Shown: piece after piece, positions 53,157 to 62,141 of the stretch
Position numbering within the stretch: the stretch's first letter is position 1
Layout of the letters: the number at the start of each line of letters is the position of its first letter
Assembly: GCF_027947535.2 (NCBI RefSeq)
Contig: NZ_JAAGKO020000007.1
Coordinates: forward strand, 1-64,000
DNA length: 64,000 nt
Direction: 5' to 3'
Source: Streptantibioticus silvisoli
GTDB lineage: Bacteria; Actinomycetota; Actinomycetes; Streptomycetales; Streptomycetaceae
Notes under the pieces: model-generated
The model's database searches: none
What the model was told of the DNA's origin: nothing
The model's input: the letters and a program-made list of their open reading frames with translations, nothing else
Program-made: the position numbers and the translations under genes

Positions 53157-54821
53157 ATGGCGGCGGAGGACGCGGCGCACACGGCGAACGCGGCGGAGAC
53201 AGCGGAGACGGCGGACACAGCGGCGTCGGCGAACGCGGCCGGGGCGACGTTGCGTACGGTGCTCGCGCTCGGCGCGGGTGAGGCGCTCGACGTGGTGAGC
53301 GCGCCGCGCGGTCTGGACGTGCCGTTGCGCGACGTCGTCATGCTCGACGAACGCGACCTGCCGCGGGCCCGGGACTGCGTGGTCCTCGCGGTGGGCGTCG
53401 ATCCGCTCACGCCGCGCGCGGTGGAGGCGATGCGGGCCGCCGCGGACGCCGGGGCCGCGGCCGTGGTCTACCGGCCGGCCCCCGACGGGCGGGTGCGGCC
53501 GGCGGTACGGGCCGCGGCCGACGCCGCCGGGGTCGCGGTGCTGACCCGGGCGTCCGGCGTCGACTGGGCGGACGCGGCGGGCGTGCTGCGCACCGCCGTC
53601 GCCTACGCCACCACCGACCCCGCCGAGGGGCCCGGCGCGCGGCTGGGCGACCTGGCCGCGCTGGCCGACGTCATCGCCGAACTCACCGGCGGCTCGGTCA
53701 CCGTCGAGGACAACGCCTCCCGGGTGCTGGCCCATTCGAGCACCGGGATGGAGGCGGACCCGTTGCGCCGCCAGACCATCCTGGGCGGCCGGGTGCCCGG
53801 CTGGCGGGTCGACGAACTGCGGCGCAGCGGACTGTTCCGGGCGGTGCTGGCCTCCCACGAGGTGGTGCACCGCGAGGCGGACGCCGGCAACCCCGAGCGG
53901 ATGGTGATCGCCGTCCGGGCCGGCACCGAGATCCTGGGATCGCTCTGGCTGGCGCCCGACGGCGGACCGTTGCCGCCCCGGGCCCGGCGCGCGCTGACCG
54001 ACGCGGCCCGGATGGCGGTCCCGCACCTGATGTACCACCGGGTACGCGACCAGGCGGCGGCCGGCCGCCGCGACGAGGCGATCCGCTCGCTGCTGCACGG
54101 CCGCGGCGACCTGCCGGCGCACGCGGTGTCGCTGGGTCTGGCCACCGACCAGCCGTGCGCGGTCCTGGTCGCCGAACCGCTGCGGCCCGGCGGCGACATG
54201 GCGCGCACCCTCAACGCGCTGGTCGTGCGCGCGGGCGCGGCGCGGGACCGGGTGCAGGTGCTGCGCGAGGTGGACCGGATGCTGGTGCTGCTGCCCGAAC
54301 CGCCGGGCGGCGGGCAGGCCGCCGAGTTGGGACGCCAACTGGCCGCGCTCGCCGACTCGTTGACGCCCCGGCGACCGGTCCTGGTCGGCGTCGGCCCGGT
54401 CGTCGCCGGCGCGCTGGAGGCGGACACCTCGCGGGCCGGTGCCGAGCGCGTCCTGCGGGTGCTGCGCACGCGGCACGGCGACGACCGGTCCCGCAGCGCC
54501 CGGTTGGAGGAGGTCGCCGTGCCGGCGACCCTGTTGCGGATGCTCGACGCGGCACGCCCCGCCTGGCAGGAGGGCGTCGGGCCGCTGCACCTGCTCGCGG
54601 AGCACGAACGCGAGCACGGCGGTGAGCTGCTGGAGTCGCTGGCGGTCTATCTCGACGAGTTCGGGGACGTCGCGGCCGCCGCCGCCCGGCTGACCGTGCA
54701 CACCAACACCCTGCGCTACCGGCTGCGCCGGATGCGGGAGCGGTTCGGCGTCGACCTCGACGACCCGGACACCCGGCTGCTGGCGATGCTGGCGGTGCGG
54801 TTGCTGCGCGAGGACGGCTGA
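53157..54821 (+). CDS. PucR/CdaR-family transcriptional regulator
   Basis: A 554-residue PucR-type regulator. After an Ala/Thr/Glu repeat-rich leader (residues 1-28) comes the N-terminal purine-catabolism PucR domain (LRTVLALGAGEALDVVSAPRGLDVPLRDV), a middle GGDEF-like region and the C-terminal helix-turn-helix with LAVYLDEFGDVAAAAARLTVHTNTLRYRLRRM. Such proteins activate catabolic or amine-related genes in response to metabolites. It lies 320 bp upstream of a decarboxylase gene; the iterons between them are its probable target. Confidence 0.92.
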   Translation: MAAEDAAHTANAAETAETADTAASANAAGATLRTVLALGAGEALDVVSAPRGLDVPLRDVVMLDERDLPRARDCVVLAVGVDPLTPRAVEAMRAAADAGAAAVVYRPAPDGRVRPAVRAAADAAGVAVLTRASGVDWADAAGVLRTAVAYATTDPAEGPGARLGDLAALADVIAELTGGSVTVEDNASRVLAHSSTGMEADPLRRQTILGGRVPGWRVDELRRSGLFRAVLASHEVVHREADAGNPERMVIAVRAGTEILGSLWLAPDGGPLPPRARRALTDAARMAVPHLMYHRVRDQAAAGRRDEAIRSLLHGRGDLPAHAVSLGLATDQPCAVLVAEPLRPGGDMARTLNALVVRAGAARDRVQVLREVDRMLVLLPEPPGGGQAAELGRQLAALADSLTPRRPVLVGVGPVVAGALEADTSRAGAERVLRVLRTRHGDDRSRSARLEEVAVPATLLRMLDAARPAWQEGVGPLHLLAEHEREHGGELLESLAVYLDEFGDVAAAAARLTVHTNTLRYRLRRMRERFGVDLDDPDTRLLAMLAVRLLREDG

Positions 54822-54960
54822 GGGGGCCGTCGGGCGGGGGTAGCGGGCGCGGGGGTTACGGGGGCGGGGTGGGCGGACGCCCGGTGGCGGGCGGGGCGGG
54901 TGGCCGGGGCGGCGCACCGTGGAGGCCGGGCGTTGGAGCCGGGCCGGCGGTCGGCACGCG

Positions 54961-55020
54961 CCGCTGTCCCGTACGACAAGCCGCTGTCCGGTGCGACGCG
55001 ACGCTGTCCGGTTGGACAAC
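54961..55020. promoter_or_regulatory. Three 20-bp iterons upstream of the decarboxylase gene
   Basis: Three exact-period 20-bp units (54961, 54981, 55001) of the type CGCTGTCCGGTGCGACG. Each contains an inverted TGTCC-N4-GGACA-like core, perfect in the third. A 20-bp phasing places the cores on one face of the helix, as expected for cooperative binding, probably by the PucR protein. They lie in the 320-bp interval 54822-55141, about 120 bp before the start codon. Confidence 0.8.
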
Positions 55021-55141
55021 AGGAGGCGCCGGAGTCTGTCCCAGGGGCCGAAGACCGGGCGGGGGCGGCGCGTCCATGCTGGTGGAACGCTCGTGGGGAG
55101 TCGCGCGGGCTGACGAGGAGCAAGCGAAGGGGTGTCGCGTG

Positions 55142-56653
55142 ATGTCCACCGCCACCGGTTCCACCAGCACGACGAACACGACGGGTTCGACCCGTTCGAA
55201 CGGGTCGACCGGGTCGACCAACTCACCGAATCCCGCAGGTGCACCGAGCCTCGCAGGTGCACCGCGTTCGGCCGGTTCGCCGCGGCCGGGCGGCGGGCCC
55301 GTCGACGGCGGCCGGGCGGCGCGGGTGGCCGCGGACCGTGAGCGCGTGGTGCGCGAGGCGGTCGGCGCCGGGCTGGTGGGGCAGGGGGTTCCGCTGGCCG
55401 GTTTCATCGACACCGACGGCGTGCGCCGCTCGGTCGCCGAGCTGCGGGCCGCCTTCGGCACCGCGCCGGTCCTGCACACGTTCGCCGCCAAGGCCGCTTC
55501 GCTGGTGCCGGTGCTGCGGCTGCTGGCCGCCTGCGGCATGGGGTGCGAGGTGGCCAGCCCCGGTGAGCTGGCGCAGGCGCTGGCCGCCGGGTTCGCCGCG
55601 GACCGCATCGTCTTCGACTCCCCCGCCAAGACGTGGGGGGAACTGCGTGCGTCACTCTCGCGCGGGATCGCGGTCAACGCCGACAACTTCCAGGAACTGG
55701 AGCGCATCGACACCCTGCTGGGCGAGGTGCCGTCGCTGTCGGTGGTCGGGCTGCGCGTCAACCCGCAGGTCGGGTCCGGCTCGATCGGGGCGATGAGCAC
55801 CGCGACGGACACCTCCAAGTTCGGGGTGGCGCTGCGCGATCCGGGCAACCGCGACGCCGTGGTGCTGGCGTTCGCCCGGCGGCCGTGGCTGACCCGGCTG
55901 CACGCGCACGTCGGATCGCAGGGCTGCCCGCTGGAGCTGATCGCGGCGGGCGTGCGGGCGGCGTACGAACTGGCCGAGGAGATCAACGCGTTCGTCGGAC
56001 GGCGGCAGATCACCAGCCTGGACATCGGCGGCGGGCTGCCCGTCAACTTCGCGGACGACGACGTCACTCCGTCGTTCGACGGCTACGTCGAGGCGCTGAC
56101 GGCGGCGGTGCCGGGGCTGCTGTCCGGGCGGTACTCGCTGGTGACGGAGTTCGGGCGGTCGCTGCTGGCGAAGAACGGCTTCGTGGCGTCGGTGGTGGAG
56201 TACACCAAGGAGTCCGGCGGCCGGCCGATCGCGGTGACCCACGCGGGCGCGCAGGTGGCCACCCGCACGGTGTGGAAGCCGGAGGCGTGGCCGCTGCGGG
56301 TGGCCGCGTTCACCTCCGACGGCCTGCCGAAGACCGGGCCGGTCACGGCGCAGGACGTCGCCGGGCCCTGCTGCTTCGCCGGCGACCTGGTGGCCCGCGA
56401 CCGCCGGCTCCCCCTGCTGGAACCGGGGGACGTGGTCGCGCTGCTGGACACCGGGGCGTACTACTTCTCCACCCACTGGACGTACAACAGCCTGGCCCGG
56501 CCGGCCGTTCACGGGTTCAGCACGGGCCCGGACGGCCGGACGCGGTTCGTCACCGTACGGGACGAGCAGACGATCGAGGAGGTCGTCGCCGAGAGCGGGC
56601 TGGCCCACGCCGACGCGCTGCTCGACCCGGCGGAACGGCTCGCGGGCCGCTGA
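55142..56653 (+). CDS. PLP fold-type III decarboxylase (DAP decarboxylase-like)
   Basis: A 503-residue alanine-racemase-fold decarboxylase. The PLP lysine is in LHTFAAKAASLVPV, followed by CEVASPGELAQAL, HAHVGSQGCPLEL, SLDIGGGLPVNFADD and, at the C terminus, CCFAGDLVA ... LLDTGAYYFSTHW. It lacks clear signs of a diaminopimelate-specific enzyme, and an extra copy outside the lysine operon suggests another amino acid substrate. The first 50 residues are Ser/Thr/Gly-rich and may be non-essential, so the true start may be downstream. The PucR gene and iterons upstream suggest induction by the substrate. Confidence 0.88.
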   Translation: MSTATGSTSTTNTTGSTRSNGSTGSTNSPNPAGAPSLAGAPRSAGSPRPGGGPVDGGRAARVAADRERVVREAVGAGLVGQGVPLAGFIDTDGVRRSVAELRAAFGTAPVLHTFAAKAASLVPVLRLLAACGMGCEVASPGELAQALAAGFAADRIVFDSPAKTWGELRASLSRGIAVNADNFQELERIDTLLGEVPSLSVVGLRVNPQVGSGSIGAMSTATDTSKFGVALRDPGNRDAVVLAFARRPWLTRLHAHVGSQGCPLELIAAGVRAAYELAEEINAFVGRRQITSLDIGGGLPVNFADDDVTPSFDGYVEALTAAVPGLLSGRYSLVTEFGRSLLAKNGFVASVVEYTKESGGRPIAVTHAGAQVATRTVWKPEAWPLRVAAFTSDGLPKTGPVTAQDVAGPCCFAGDLVARDRRLPLLEPGDVVALLDTGAYYFSTHWTYNSLARPAVHGFSTGPDGRTRFVTVRDEQTIEEVVAESGLAHADALLDPAERLAGR

Positions 56654-56945
56654 CGGACGGCCTCCGGCGGTGCGGTGGGCGGGGTGTTCGGGGGGCCGGG
56701 CGGTGTTCGGGGGTGCCGGGCGGTGTTCGGCGGTGCCGCATGGTGCTCGGGGCGCGGCGCCGATCGCGGAGCCGGAGCCGTCGGGGCTGCGGCGGCGAGC
56801 CCGCGGCGGCGAACCTGGCGTGGGGTTCGAGGTCTCGGGCCCGAGGAACTGCGCGACGTCGGACCCGCGGCGGCGAGGCCGGGGCGGCGGACGCGCGGCG
56901 GAGAAGCTGCGGCGCCGAACCCGCCGTGGCGGGCGGTTCGGCGGG

Positions 56946-57116
56946 TCAGCGGCCGGTCCAGCGGCCGGCGACGGGCGGGGTGGTGAAGCCGCGCAGCGCC
57001 TCGTCGGCCTCGCGCAGGACCTCCTGGGCCACCCGCCGGGTGTCGGCAGGGATGTTGCCGCGCTCGGCGATCAGGCTGTCGTAGATCGGCGCGTCGCTGG
57101 AGGAAGCGGTCTTCAC
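56946..57116 (-). CDS. 56-residue protein of unknown function
   Basis: A short gene. GTG 57116 is preceded by AAGGA nine bases upstream, and codons 1-56 run to TGA at 56946. The protein reads VKTASSSDAPIYDSLIAERG at the start, then NIPADTRRVAQEVLREADEA, and ends in LRGFTTPPVAGRWTGR; a single amphipathic acidic helix is likely in the middle. Codon third positions are almost all G/C. It has no signal peptide, no cysteine and no known fold. It resembles small streptomycete proteins near amino acid decarboxylases only as far as I remember, so treat the family as unknown. It is convergent with the decarboxylase gene. Confidence 0.68.
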   Translation of the reverse strand: MKTASSSDAPIYDSLIAERGNIPADTRRVAQEVLREADEALRGFTTPPVAGRWTGR

Positions 57117-57324
57117 GGGGGTCGTCCTTCGATGGGGGAATCGGCGGCCGGGTCCGGTCGTACCGGTCCGCGGCGTCGCTCGGCATTACGGGCCGACGCC
57201 CGCCCGGCTGCCCCCGGCCGGTACGACCATACCCACATTGATCAACTCGCCGCCGAACGTGCACTGTTCCGCCACGACACCGCCCCGGAGCGTCCCAGGT
57301 CGGGCAGCCCGTTGCCCGGCACGG

Positions 57325-57360
57325 CGGTGCCCCGCGGCCGACGTCGACCGCGGGGCACCG
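57325..57360 (-). terminator. Hairpin after the chitinase gene
   Basis: Perfect 13-bp stem (left arm 57325-57337, right arm 57348-57360, GGTGCCCCGCGG core) with a 10-base loop that can itself pair. It lies 30 bp after the chitinase stop and fits a transcription terminator. Confidence 0.82.
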
Positions 57361-57389
57361 GGTGGGACCGCGCGAGGCGGCCGGGTGGA

Positions 57390-58427
57390 TCAGAAGGCGG
57401 CGAAGGCGTCGCTGAAGGCCAGCTGGTTCTGCGAGACGCCGCTGCACGTCGAGGAGGCGTCCGGGTGGATGCCCGTGGCGCCCGACGAGGAGGAGCAGGA
57501 GGTGTCGCGGTTGATCGACCAGAACGACAGCCGGCCGATGCCGTTGGAGGCCGCCCAGCTCTCCACCGTGGAGGCGTCGGCGAGGGTGAAGGTCGAGCCG
57601 TCGTCGTTCGTGCCGATCATCGGCGTGATGCCGACGTTGGCGTAGGTGTAGGAGGAGTCGACGGCCTGCATCTGCGCCAGGGTGGCCTGCGCGGCGCTGA
57701 TGGCGGCCTGGCCCATCTCCGGCGAACCGGAGTAGTAGTCCATGGCCATGATGTTGACGACGCCGATCTTGACGCCCGCGGTCTTGGCCGCCTGGATGAT
57801 GTTGACGCCGTCGCTGGTCAGACCGGTGGGCAGCACCGGCAGCGTGACGGAGAAGGTGAAGCCGGGGTTGGCGTCCTGGATCGACTTCATCGCCTGCATC
57901 TGCCGGGCGACCGAGGCGGTGTCGGCGATGGCGGCGCCCTCGATGTCGAAGTCGAGGGAGTTGACGCCGTAGGAGTCCAGGATCTTCTGGTACCCGGCGT
58001 TGATCGACGCCTGGTCGGTACAGGTCCAGGCCAGCGGCTCACCGGCCGCGCCGCCGGAGGAGATGATGACGTTCGCGCCCTCGGACTTGGCCTTGGCGAT
58101 CAGCGGGTCGGTGTAGGAGTCGGCGCCGACCGGGAGCGTGTCGCCCCAGATGTCGTTGCAGCCGCTGCCGATCACGAAGGCGGCGGTGTAGTTCTTCACA
58201 CCGTGCGAGGTGATGGCGGTGTCGAGCAGCGATTCCTGCGAGTTCGACATGTCGGTGTAGGGCGCGAAGACCCCGGCCGTGGCCGGCTTGGCCGTCGTGG
58301 CGGCGGTGGCCGGCGCGGTGGCCGCGGCGGCGGCACCGAGGGCCAGCGCGGCCACGGTCAGGGCCAGCGTGGCGCGGGCGGGCGGGTTCGCGGTGCGAAG
58401 CGTACCGAGCAGACGGCGGCGCATCAT
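57390..58427 (-). CDS. Secreted GH18 chitinase
   Basis: A 345-residue secreted protein: basic start (MMRRRLLGTLR), hydrophobic core (ATLALTVAALALGAAAAATA) and a signal-peptidase I-type ATA site near residue 42. The catalytic domain has the family 18 motif LDFDIEGAAI (DxDxE, catalytic Glu last) and the subsequent MAMDYYSG. It would hydrolyse chitin outside the cell. There is no chitin-binding domain. Upstream lie TGGTCTAGTCCA-like repeats, as in other streptomycete chitinase promoters, and downstream a strong hairpin. Confidence 0.93.
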   Translation of the reverse strand: MMRRRLLGTLRTANPPARATLALTVAALALGAAAAATAPATAATTAKPATAGVFAPYTDMSNSQESLLDTAITSHGVKNYTAAFVIGSGCNDIWGDTLPVGADSYTDPLIAKAKSEGANVIISSGGAAGEPLAWTCTDQASINAGYQKILDSYGVNSLDFDIEGAAIADTASVARQMQAMKSIQDANPGFTFSVTLPVLPTGLTSDGVNIIQAAKTAGVKIGVVNIMAMDYYSGSPEMGQAAISAAQATLAQMQAVDSSYTYANVGITPMIGTNDDGSTFTLADASTVESWAASNGIGRLSFWSINRDTSCSSSSGATGIHPDASSTCSGVSQNQLAFSDAFAAF

Positions 58428-58514
58428 CGTGTCCTTCCGATGACAGAAGTGGGGGGACCGTCGGCGCCGCCCGGGACGTTGTGCTGACCCGGGTGGGGTG
58501 CGGCGCTTGTGGTG

Positions 58515-58538
58515 TGGACCATAGTTGGACTAGACCAA
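58515..58538. promoter_or_regulatory. Chitinase promoter repeats
   Basis: Read on the minus strand, TTGGTCTAGTCCAA (58525-58538) is a palindrome with one mismatched pair, followed by a second GGTCCA (58515-58520). Direct repeats of this type control chitinase genes in streptomycetes and overlap DasR-type sites. The rest of the 353-bp interval 58428-58780 shows no gene. Confidence 0.75.
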
Positions 58539-58780
58539 AGGTCCCGTCAAGACCACTGCACGAAAGCGTTCTTGGACGTCCTGAAACCGATCGGGCGCCG
58601 CCTGCCGCCCGGAAGGGGGAGGCGTCGGACGCGGCGCGGAGGGCGTGACGGCGGGCGCACGGCGTCAGCGATGGTTGACGTTTGAAGCGCTCCGGCGGTA
58701 CTGCGTCGCAGGTCAGCGGCGTGCTCAGCGGGTCGGGCCCCGGGCATCCCGCCGTCAGCCCGTGTTGACATACTTCGAGC

Positions 58781-59302
58781 ATGAACGCGAAGAACGGCAT
58801 CGCCAGGGTCGGGCGCGTCGCGGCGGTCGTCGCCGCTGTCGCGCTGGTGGCCACGGCGTGCGACCGGGAACCGACGTCGCCGCCCCCCAGCCACGTCGCG
58901 ACCGGAGCCGGCGTGGGCACGACCCCGGGGCAGGTCACGGTCAAGCTCGCCGACATGAACCTGCGGATCACCGACGCGGTCGCCCGGCTGGACGCCTCGG
59001 GCAACGGCGAGCTCAGCATGCGGATCGCCAACGGCGGCGGCGTGCCGGAGCACGTCGACATGATCGGCCTGCCGGACTCCGCCCGGGCCGGGCTGACCGG
59101 CGGCAGCGTCACCGACGGCCCGCTGACGTCGGCCGGCGTCCTGATCCCGTCGGGCGGCTCGGTCGTCTTCGGCTCCCACGGCGGCCCGCGCGCCACCCTG
59201 CGCGGCGTGCACGGGGTGACCGCCCAGCACACCGTGCCGGTGATCATCGAGTTCGGCGTGGCCGGGCTGGTGCGGTTGCAGGCCAAGGTCACCGGCGGCT
59301 GA
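58781..59302 (+). CDS. Lipoprotein, possible PCuAC-type copper chaperone
   Basis: A 173-residue protein with a lipoprotein signal: hydrophobic VAAVVAAVALVATAC, lipobox TAC with Cys at about residue 27. The mature part is an Ig-like beta domain with MNLRITDAVARL, GELSMRIANGGGVPEHVDM and IPSGGSVVFGSHG, a layout seen in PCuAC-like (DUF461) proteins. The Met/His-rich copper motif H-x10-M is not evident, so the copper role is uncertain. It would be anchored on the outer face of the membrane. ATG 58781 lacks a good ribosome-binding site. Confidence 0.72.
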   Translation: MNAKNGIARVGRVAAVVAAVALVATACDREPTSPPPSHVATGAGVGTTPGQVTVKLADMNLRITDAVARLDASGNGELSMRIANGGGVPEHVDMIGLPDSARAGLTGGSVTDGPLTSAGVLIPSGGSVVFGSHGGPRATLRGVHGVTAQHTVPVIIEFGVAGLVRLQAKVTGG

Positions 59303-59491
59303 CCACACCGGTGTTCAACGCGGCGGAGCCCGGGCCGGGTTACGGTGCCGGGCGCGACGGCGCGACGCCGGCGCGCGGCGCCGGGGCCGGCGCCGCGAAG
59401 GTCCACCGGGGCGAAGGCCCGACAGGGCGACGGGAGCGTGCGGTGCAGCGCGGTGCCGAGGCCCACGGAAGCCGCGTCAGGGTGAGCCGTA

Positions 59492-60042
59492 TCAATCGGC
59501 GGCGGTGACGAGCGCTTCCCACGCGGCGCGGTCCGGGCCGTCGTGCGCGGGTGCGAAGCCGGGGCGCGCGGCCAGCCGGCTGCCGACGCCGCGCCGGACG
59601 TCCTCGGCGCCGTAGGCCCGGTCGGCGCCGCACAGCAGGTGGCGGACCGGGGCGCGGGCCCGCATGACGACGGGATCGTCCCAGGCGGCGGCCTGTTCGG
59701 CGGCCCGGCGGCCCGCGGTGGCCGACGGGCCGGACAGCCCACGTTCACCGGCTCGGTCGCCCGCGACCTGGGCGTCGAACCACGGGCGCCGCGGGCCAGC
59801 AACTCCTCCTACACGTCGGGGAGTTCGGCTCGCAGTACGGTGCGTACCGGCGCGAGCAGCGAGTGCGGCTGCACCGCCTGCGGCACCCGGGGGCGCCGCC
59901 AGCGGAGGAAGTCGGCGTCGAGGTCGTCGCCGGCCCACCGGGAACCCCGCTCGACCAGCGTCACCGGATGACCGCGGCGCGCCGCCATCAGCGCCGTCGC
60001 CATACCGCTGATCCCCGCACCCATCACCACGATCCCGGCCAA
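59492..60042 (-). pseudogene. FAD-dependent oxidoreductase, internally deleted
   Basis: The first 77 codons (ATG 60042 to 59809) encode a dinucleotide-binding N terminus, IVVMGAGISGMATALMAARR and VTLVERGSRW, ending at TAG after LRAELPDV. The match continues in frame past the stop for a few residues (EELLARGAR), and then a different frame carries the C-terminal end (DDPVVMRARAPVRHLL, LAARPGFAPAHDGPDR) to the stop at 59492. Most of the middle of this roughly 450-residue family is missing. The gene has a nonsense codon, a frameshift and a deletion. Confidence 0.8.
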
Positions 60043-60680
60043 CGGGCCCCTCTCCGCGTCGTGTTGGCGAACGAGCGTATCGCCGCAACCGCGGTGGGCA
60101 CCGCAGGCGGTCCGGGAGCCGGGCCACGGCGCCGTTCAGCAGCGCGAACCACCGCGCCACGACGCCGAGTTGGACGGCTGGGCGGTCGGCGGGGGTCGCA
60201 CGGGAGCGCGGGGGCGCGCTCTCTCAACTTGATGACGATGCGTCAGCCAGCGCCGTCAGCTTCCATCCGGCCCATGACGAACCCGACTTCGGCGGCGACG
60301 CCACGTGCGTACTGGGGCACGAGTGCCGGCGGCAGAGGTTCGGCCATCCGGAAGGCGCTCCCCAGTCGGGATTGCCGCACCCGTTCGGCTGCGGCGTGGG
60401 AGGTACGGTGCCGGTGACCGCACGCTCTCGGCGACGACGCCTGCGTCCCCTTCAAGGGTTCCGCCCCGCCGACCCCCGTGACCGCCATCCGTCACCACAC
60501 CGCACCGCACCGACTACCCCGGCCCACCCTGCGACCCGGCGGAACGGTGGACGTGGCCCGCGCGGTCCGCGCCTTCCCGGGCCGCGCAGACGAACAGCGC
60601 CGCCGATCATGCCCGGCGAGCCGGTCCGCGAGGTCGCGCGGGCGGACCGTTGCTGACGGGGCATCAGACCTGATAAGGCG
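60043..60680. other. Gene-poor interval
   Basis: About 640 bp. The only frame of interest is 60243-60488 on the minus strand (81 codons, ending VAAEVGFVMGRMEADGAG), which I cannot match to any family. No operator or hairpin was recognised. Confidence 0.5.
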
Positions 60681-62042
60681 TCAGGAAGCAACCTCCGCGG
60701 GCGACTCGGCCCGTGCCGTCCCCGTGGCGGGTTCGCCGCCGGTGAGGGTGAAGCCGGTGAGTCGCAACAGGGGTGCGGTCAGCAGGAACAGTACGCAGGC
60801 CAGGGCCGCGTCGGCGACCATCGCGCCGCGCAGACCGGCCGCACCGGCCCAGGTGCCGATGTAGACCGGGCCGAGCAGGAAGCCCAGGTAGGACACGGTG
60901 CCGACGATCGAGGTGGCGCGGCCGCGGCGGGACTCGGCGACGTTGCGCGAGACGACGCCGATCAGGGTGGGGAAGAGCACCGCGGTCCCGGCGCCGGACA
61001 GCACCAGGCCGCAGGCGGCGACCGGCAGGTTCGGCGCCGAGGCGATGGTCAGCGAGCCGGCCGCCGCGATCAGCGCCCCGGCCAGTACCACAGTGCGGGC
61101 CGGAACCCGCTTCAGGCCGCCGAGACCGAAGCGGGTGACCGAGACGGTCGCGGCGAAGACGGCGGGCGCGACCGCGGCGAGTCCGGTGCCGGAGTGCAGC
61201 TGATCGCGGGCGTAGACGGCGCTCCAGCTCTGCTGGGCGTTCTCGTTGGCGAACGCGATCGCCCCGAGCACCCCGATCAGCAGCAGCGGACGCAGCGGCG
61301 ACCGCCGGACCCCGGCGCCCCGCGCACCCCCCGAACCGCCGGAGGCATCACCGTCAGCGCCCTCCGAACCGCCGGCGGCACCCCCGCCCGAACCACCGAA
61401 GGCGTCACCCTCCGAACCGCCGGCGGCACCCCCGCCCGGACCGCCGGCGGCATCACCCTCGGGCGGCGCCGGCGTGTGCGGCGGGAGCGTGCGGAGCATC
61501 GCGGCGCCGGCCGCCAGGGCGATCAGCGCGACCACGGCGAACGGCACCGCTAGCGGCAGCGCGCGGGCGGCGCCGAAGCCGGTCGCCAGGCCGGAGACCA
61601 CGACGAGGGCGGAGAAGGTGCCGTGGGCACGGGCGATGACCGGCCGCCCGGCCAGCTGTTCGGCGCGGCCGGCGACCGCGTTCATCGCCACGTCCGCCGC
61701 GCCGCTGGCCGCCCCGGCGACGGCCAGTCCCACGCACAGGTCCGGCAGGCTCCGCGCGGTCAGCGCCAGCGCGGTGCCGACGAGCCCCAGCAGCGCGATG
61801 ACGCCGGCCGCGACCCGTAGCCCGAATCGGTCCAGCGCCCGGCCGGCCAGCAGCATCGCCGGCAGTGCCCCCGCCCCGACGAACAGCAGCGCCAGCCCCA
61901 ACTGCCCGTCGCTGACGCCCGCCTGGTCACGCACCCGCGGCACCGAGGCGCCCCACACCCCCCAGAACGCGCCGAAGGCGGCGAACGCCACGTACGCCGA
62001 GGCGGCCAGCCCTCCCGGTGGCCCGCCAGGTTTCGCCGACAT
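60681..62042 (-). CDS. MFS transporter with Gly-rich central loop
   Basis: A 453-residue MFS transporter with about 12 hydrophobic segments, starting SAYVAFAAFGAFWGVWGASVPRV and with LAGRALDRFGLRV in the helix 2-3 loop. The central cytosolic loop (about residues 210-260) is expanded into Gly/Ala/Ser repeats such as GGSEGDAFGGSGGGAAGG, encoded by short tandem DNA repeats. It may export or import a small metabolite. ATG 62042 follows GGAGG by nine bases. It is divergent from a LacI-type gene and probably controlled by it. Confidence 0.9.
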   Translation of the reverse strand: MSAKPGGPPGGLAASAYVAFAAFGAFWGVWGASVPRVRDQAGVSDGQLGLALLFVGAGALPAMLLAGRALDRFGLRVAAGVIALLGLVGTALALTARSLPDLCVGLAVAGAASGAADVAMNAVAGRAEQLAGRPVIARAHGTFSALVVVSGLATGFGAARALPLAVPFAVVALIALAAGAAMLRTLPPHTPAPPEGDAAGGPGGGAAGGSEGDAFGGSGGGAAGGSEGADGDASGGSGGARGAGVRRSPLRPLLLIGVLGAIAFANENAQQSWSAVYARDQLHSGTGLAAVAPAVFAATVSVTRFGLGGLKRVPARTVVLAGALIAAAGSLTIASAPNLPVAACGLVLSGAGTAVLFPTLIGVVSRNVAESRRGRATSIVGTVSYLGFLLGPVYIGTWAGAAGLRGAMVADAALACVLFLLTAPLLRLTGFTLTGGEPATGTARAESPAEVAS

Positions 62043-62109
62043 CGCTTCCGCCCTCCGCCGTTCCGACTCCGCCGGTGTCCCCGTCGGCGTCCCTGTTGGT
62101 GTCTCCGTT

Positions 62110-62129
62110 GGTGTGTAACGATACACACC
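62110..62129. promoter_or_regulatory. Palindrome between MFS and LacI genes
   Basis: Perfect 8-bp arms GGTGTGTA and TACACACC around ACGA, centred 22 bp before the LacI ATG and 77 bp before the MFS ATG. This is the expected form and place of a LacI-family operator controlling both genes. Confidence 0.85.
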
Positions 62130-62141
62130 TAGACTGGCGGC

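Noticed and set aside
54961-55020. Replication-type iterons
   Set aside because: No replication initiator gene is present; the position between a regulator and its likely target fits operator sites better.
52194-55262. 1022-codon open frame on the minus strand
   Set aside because: Shadow of the TetR and PucR genes; it also crosses the 30-bp operator, which a real gene would not be expected to do.
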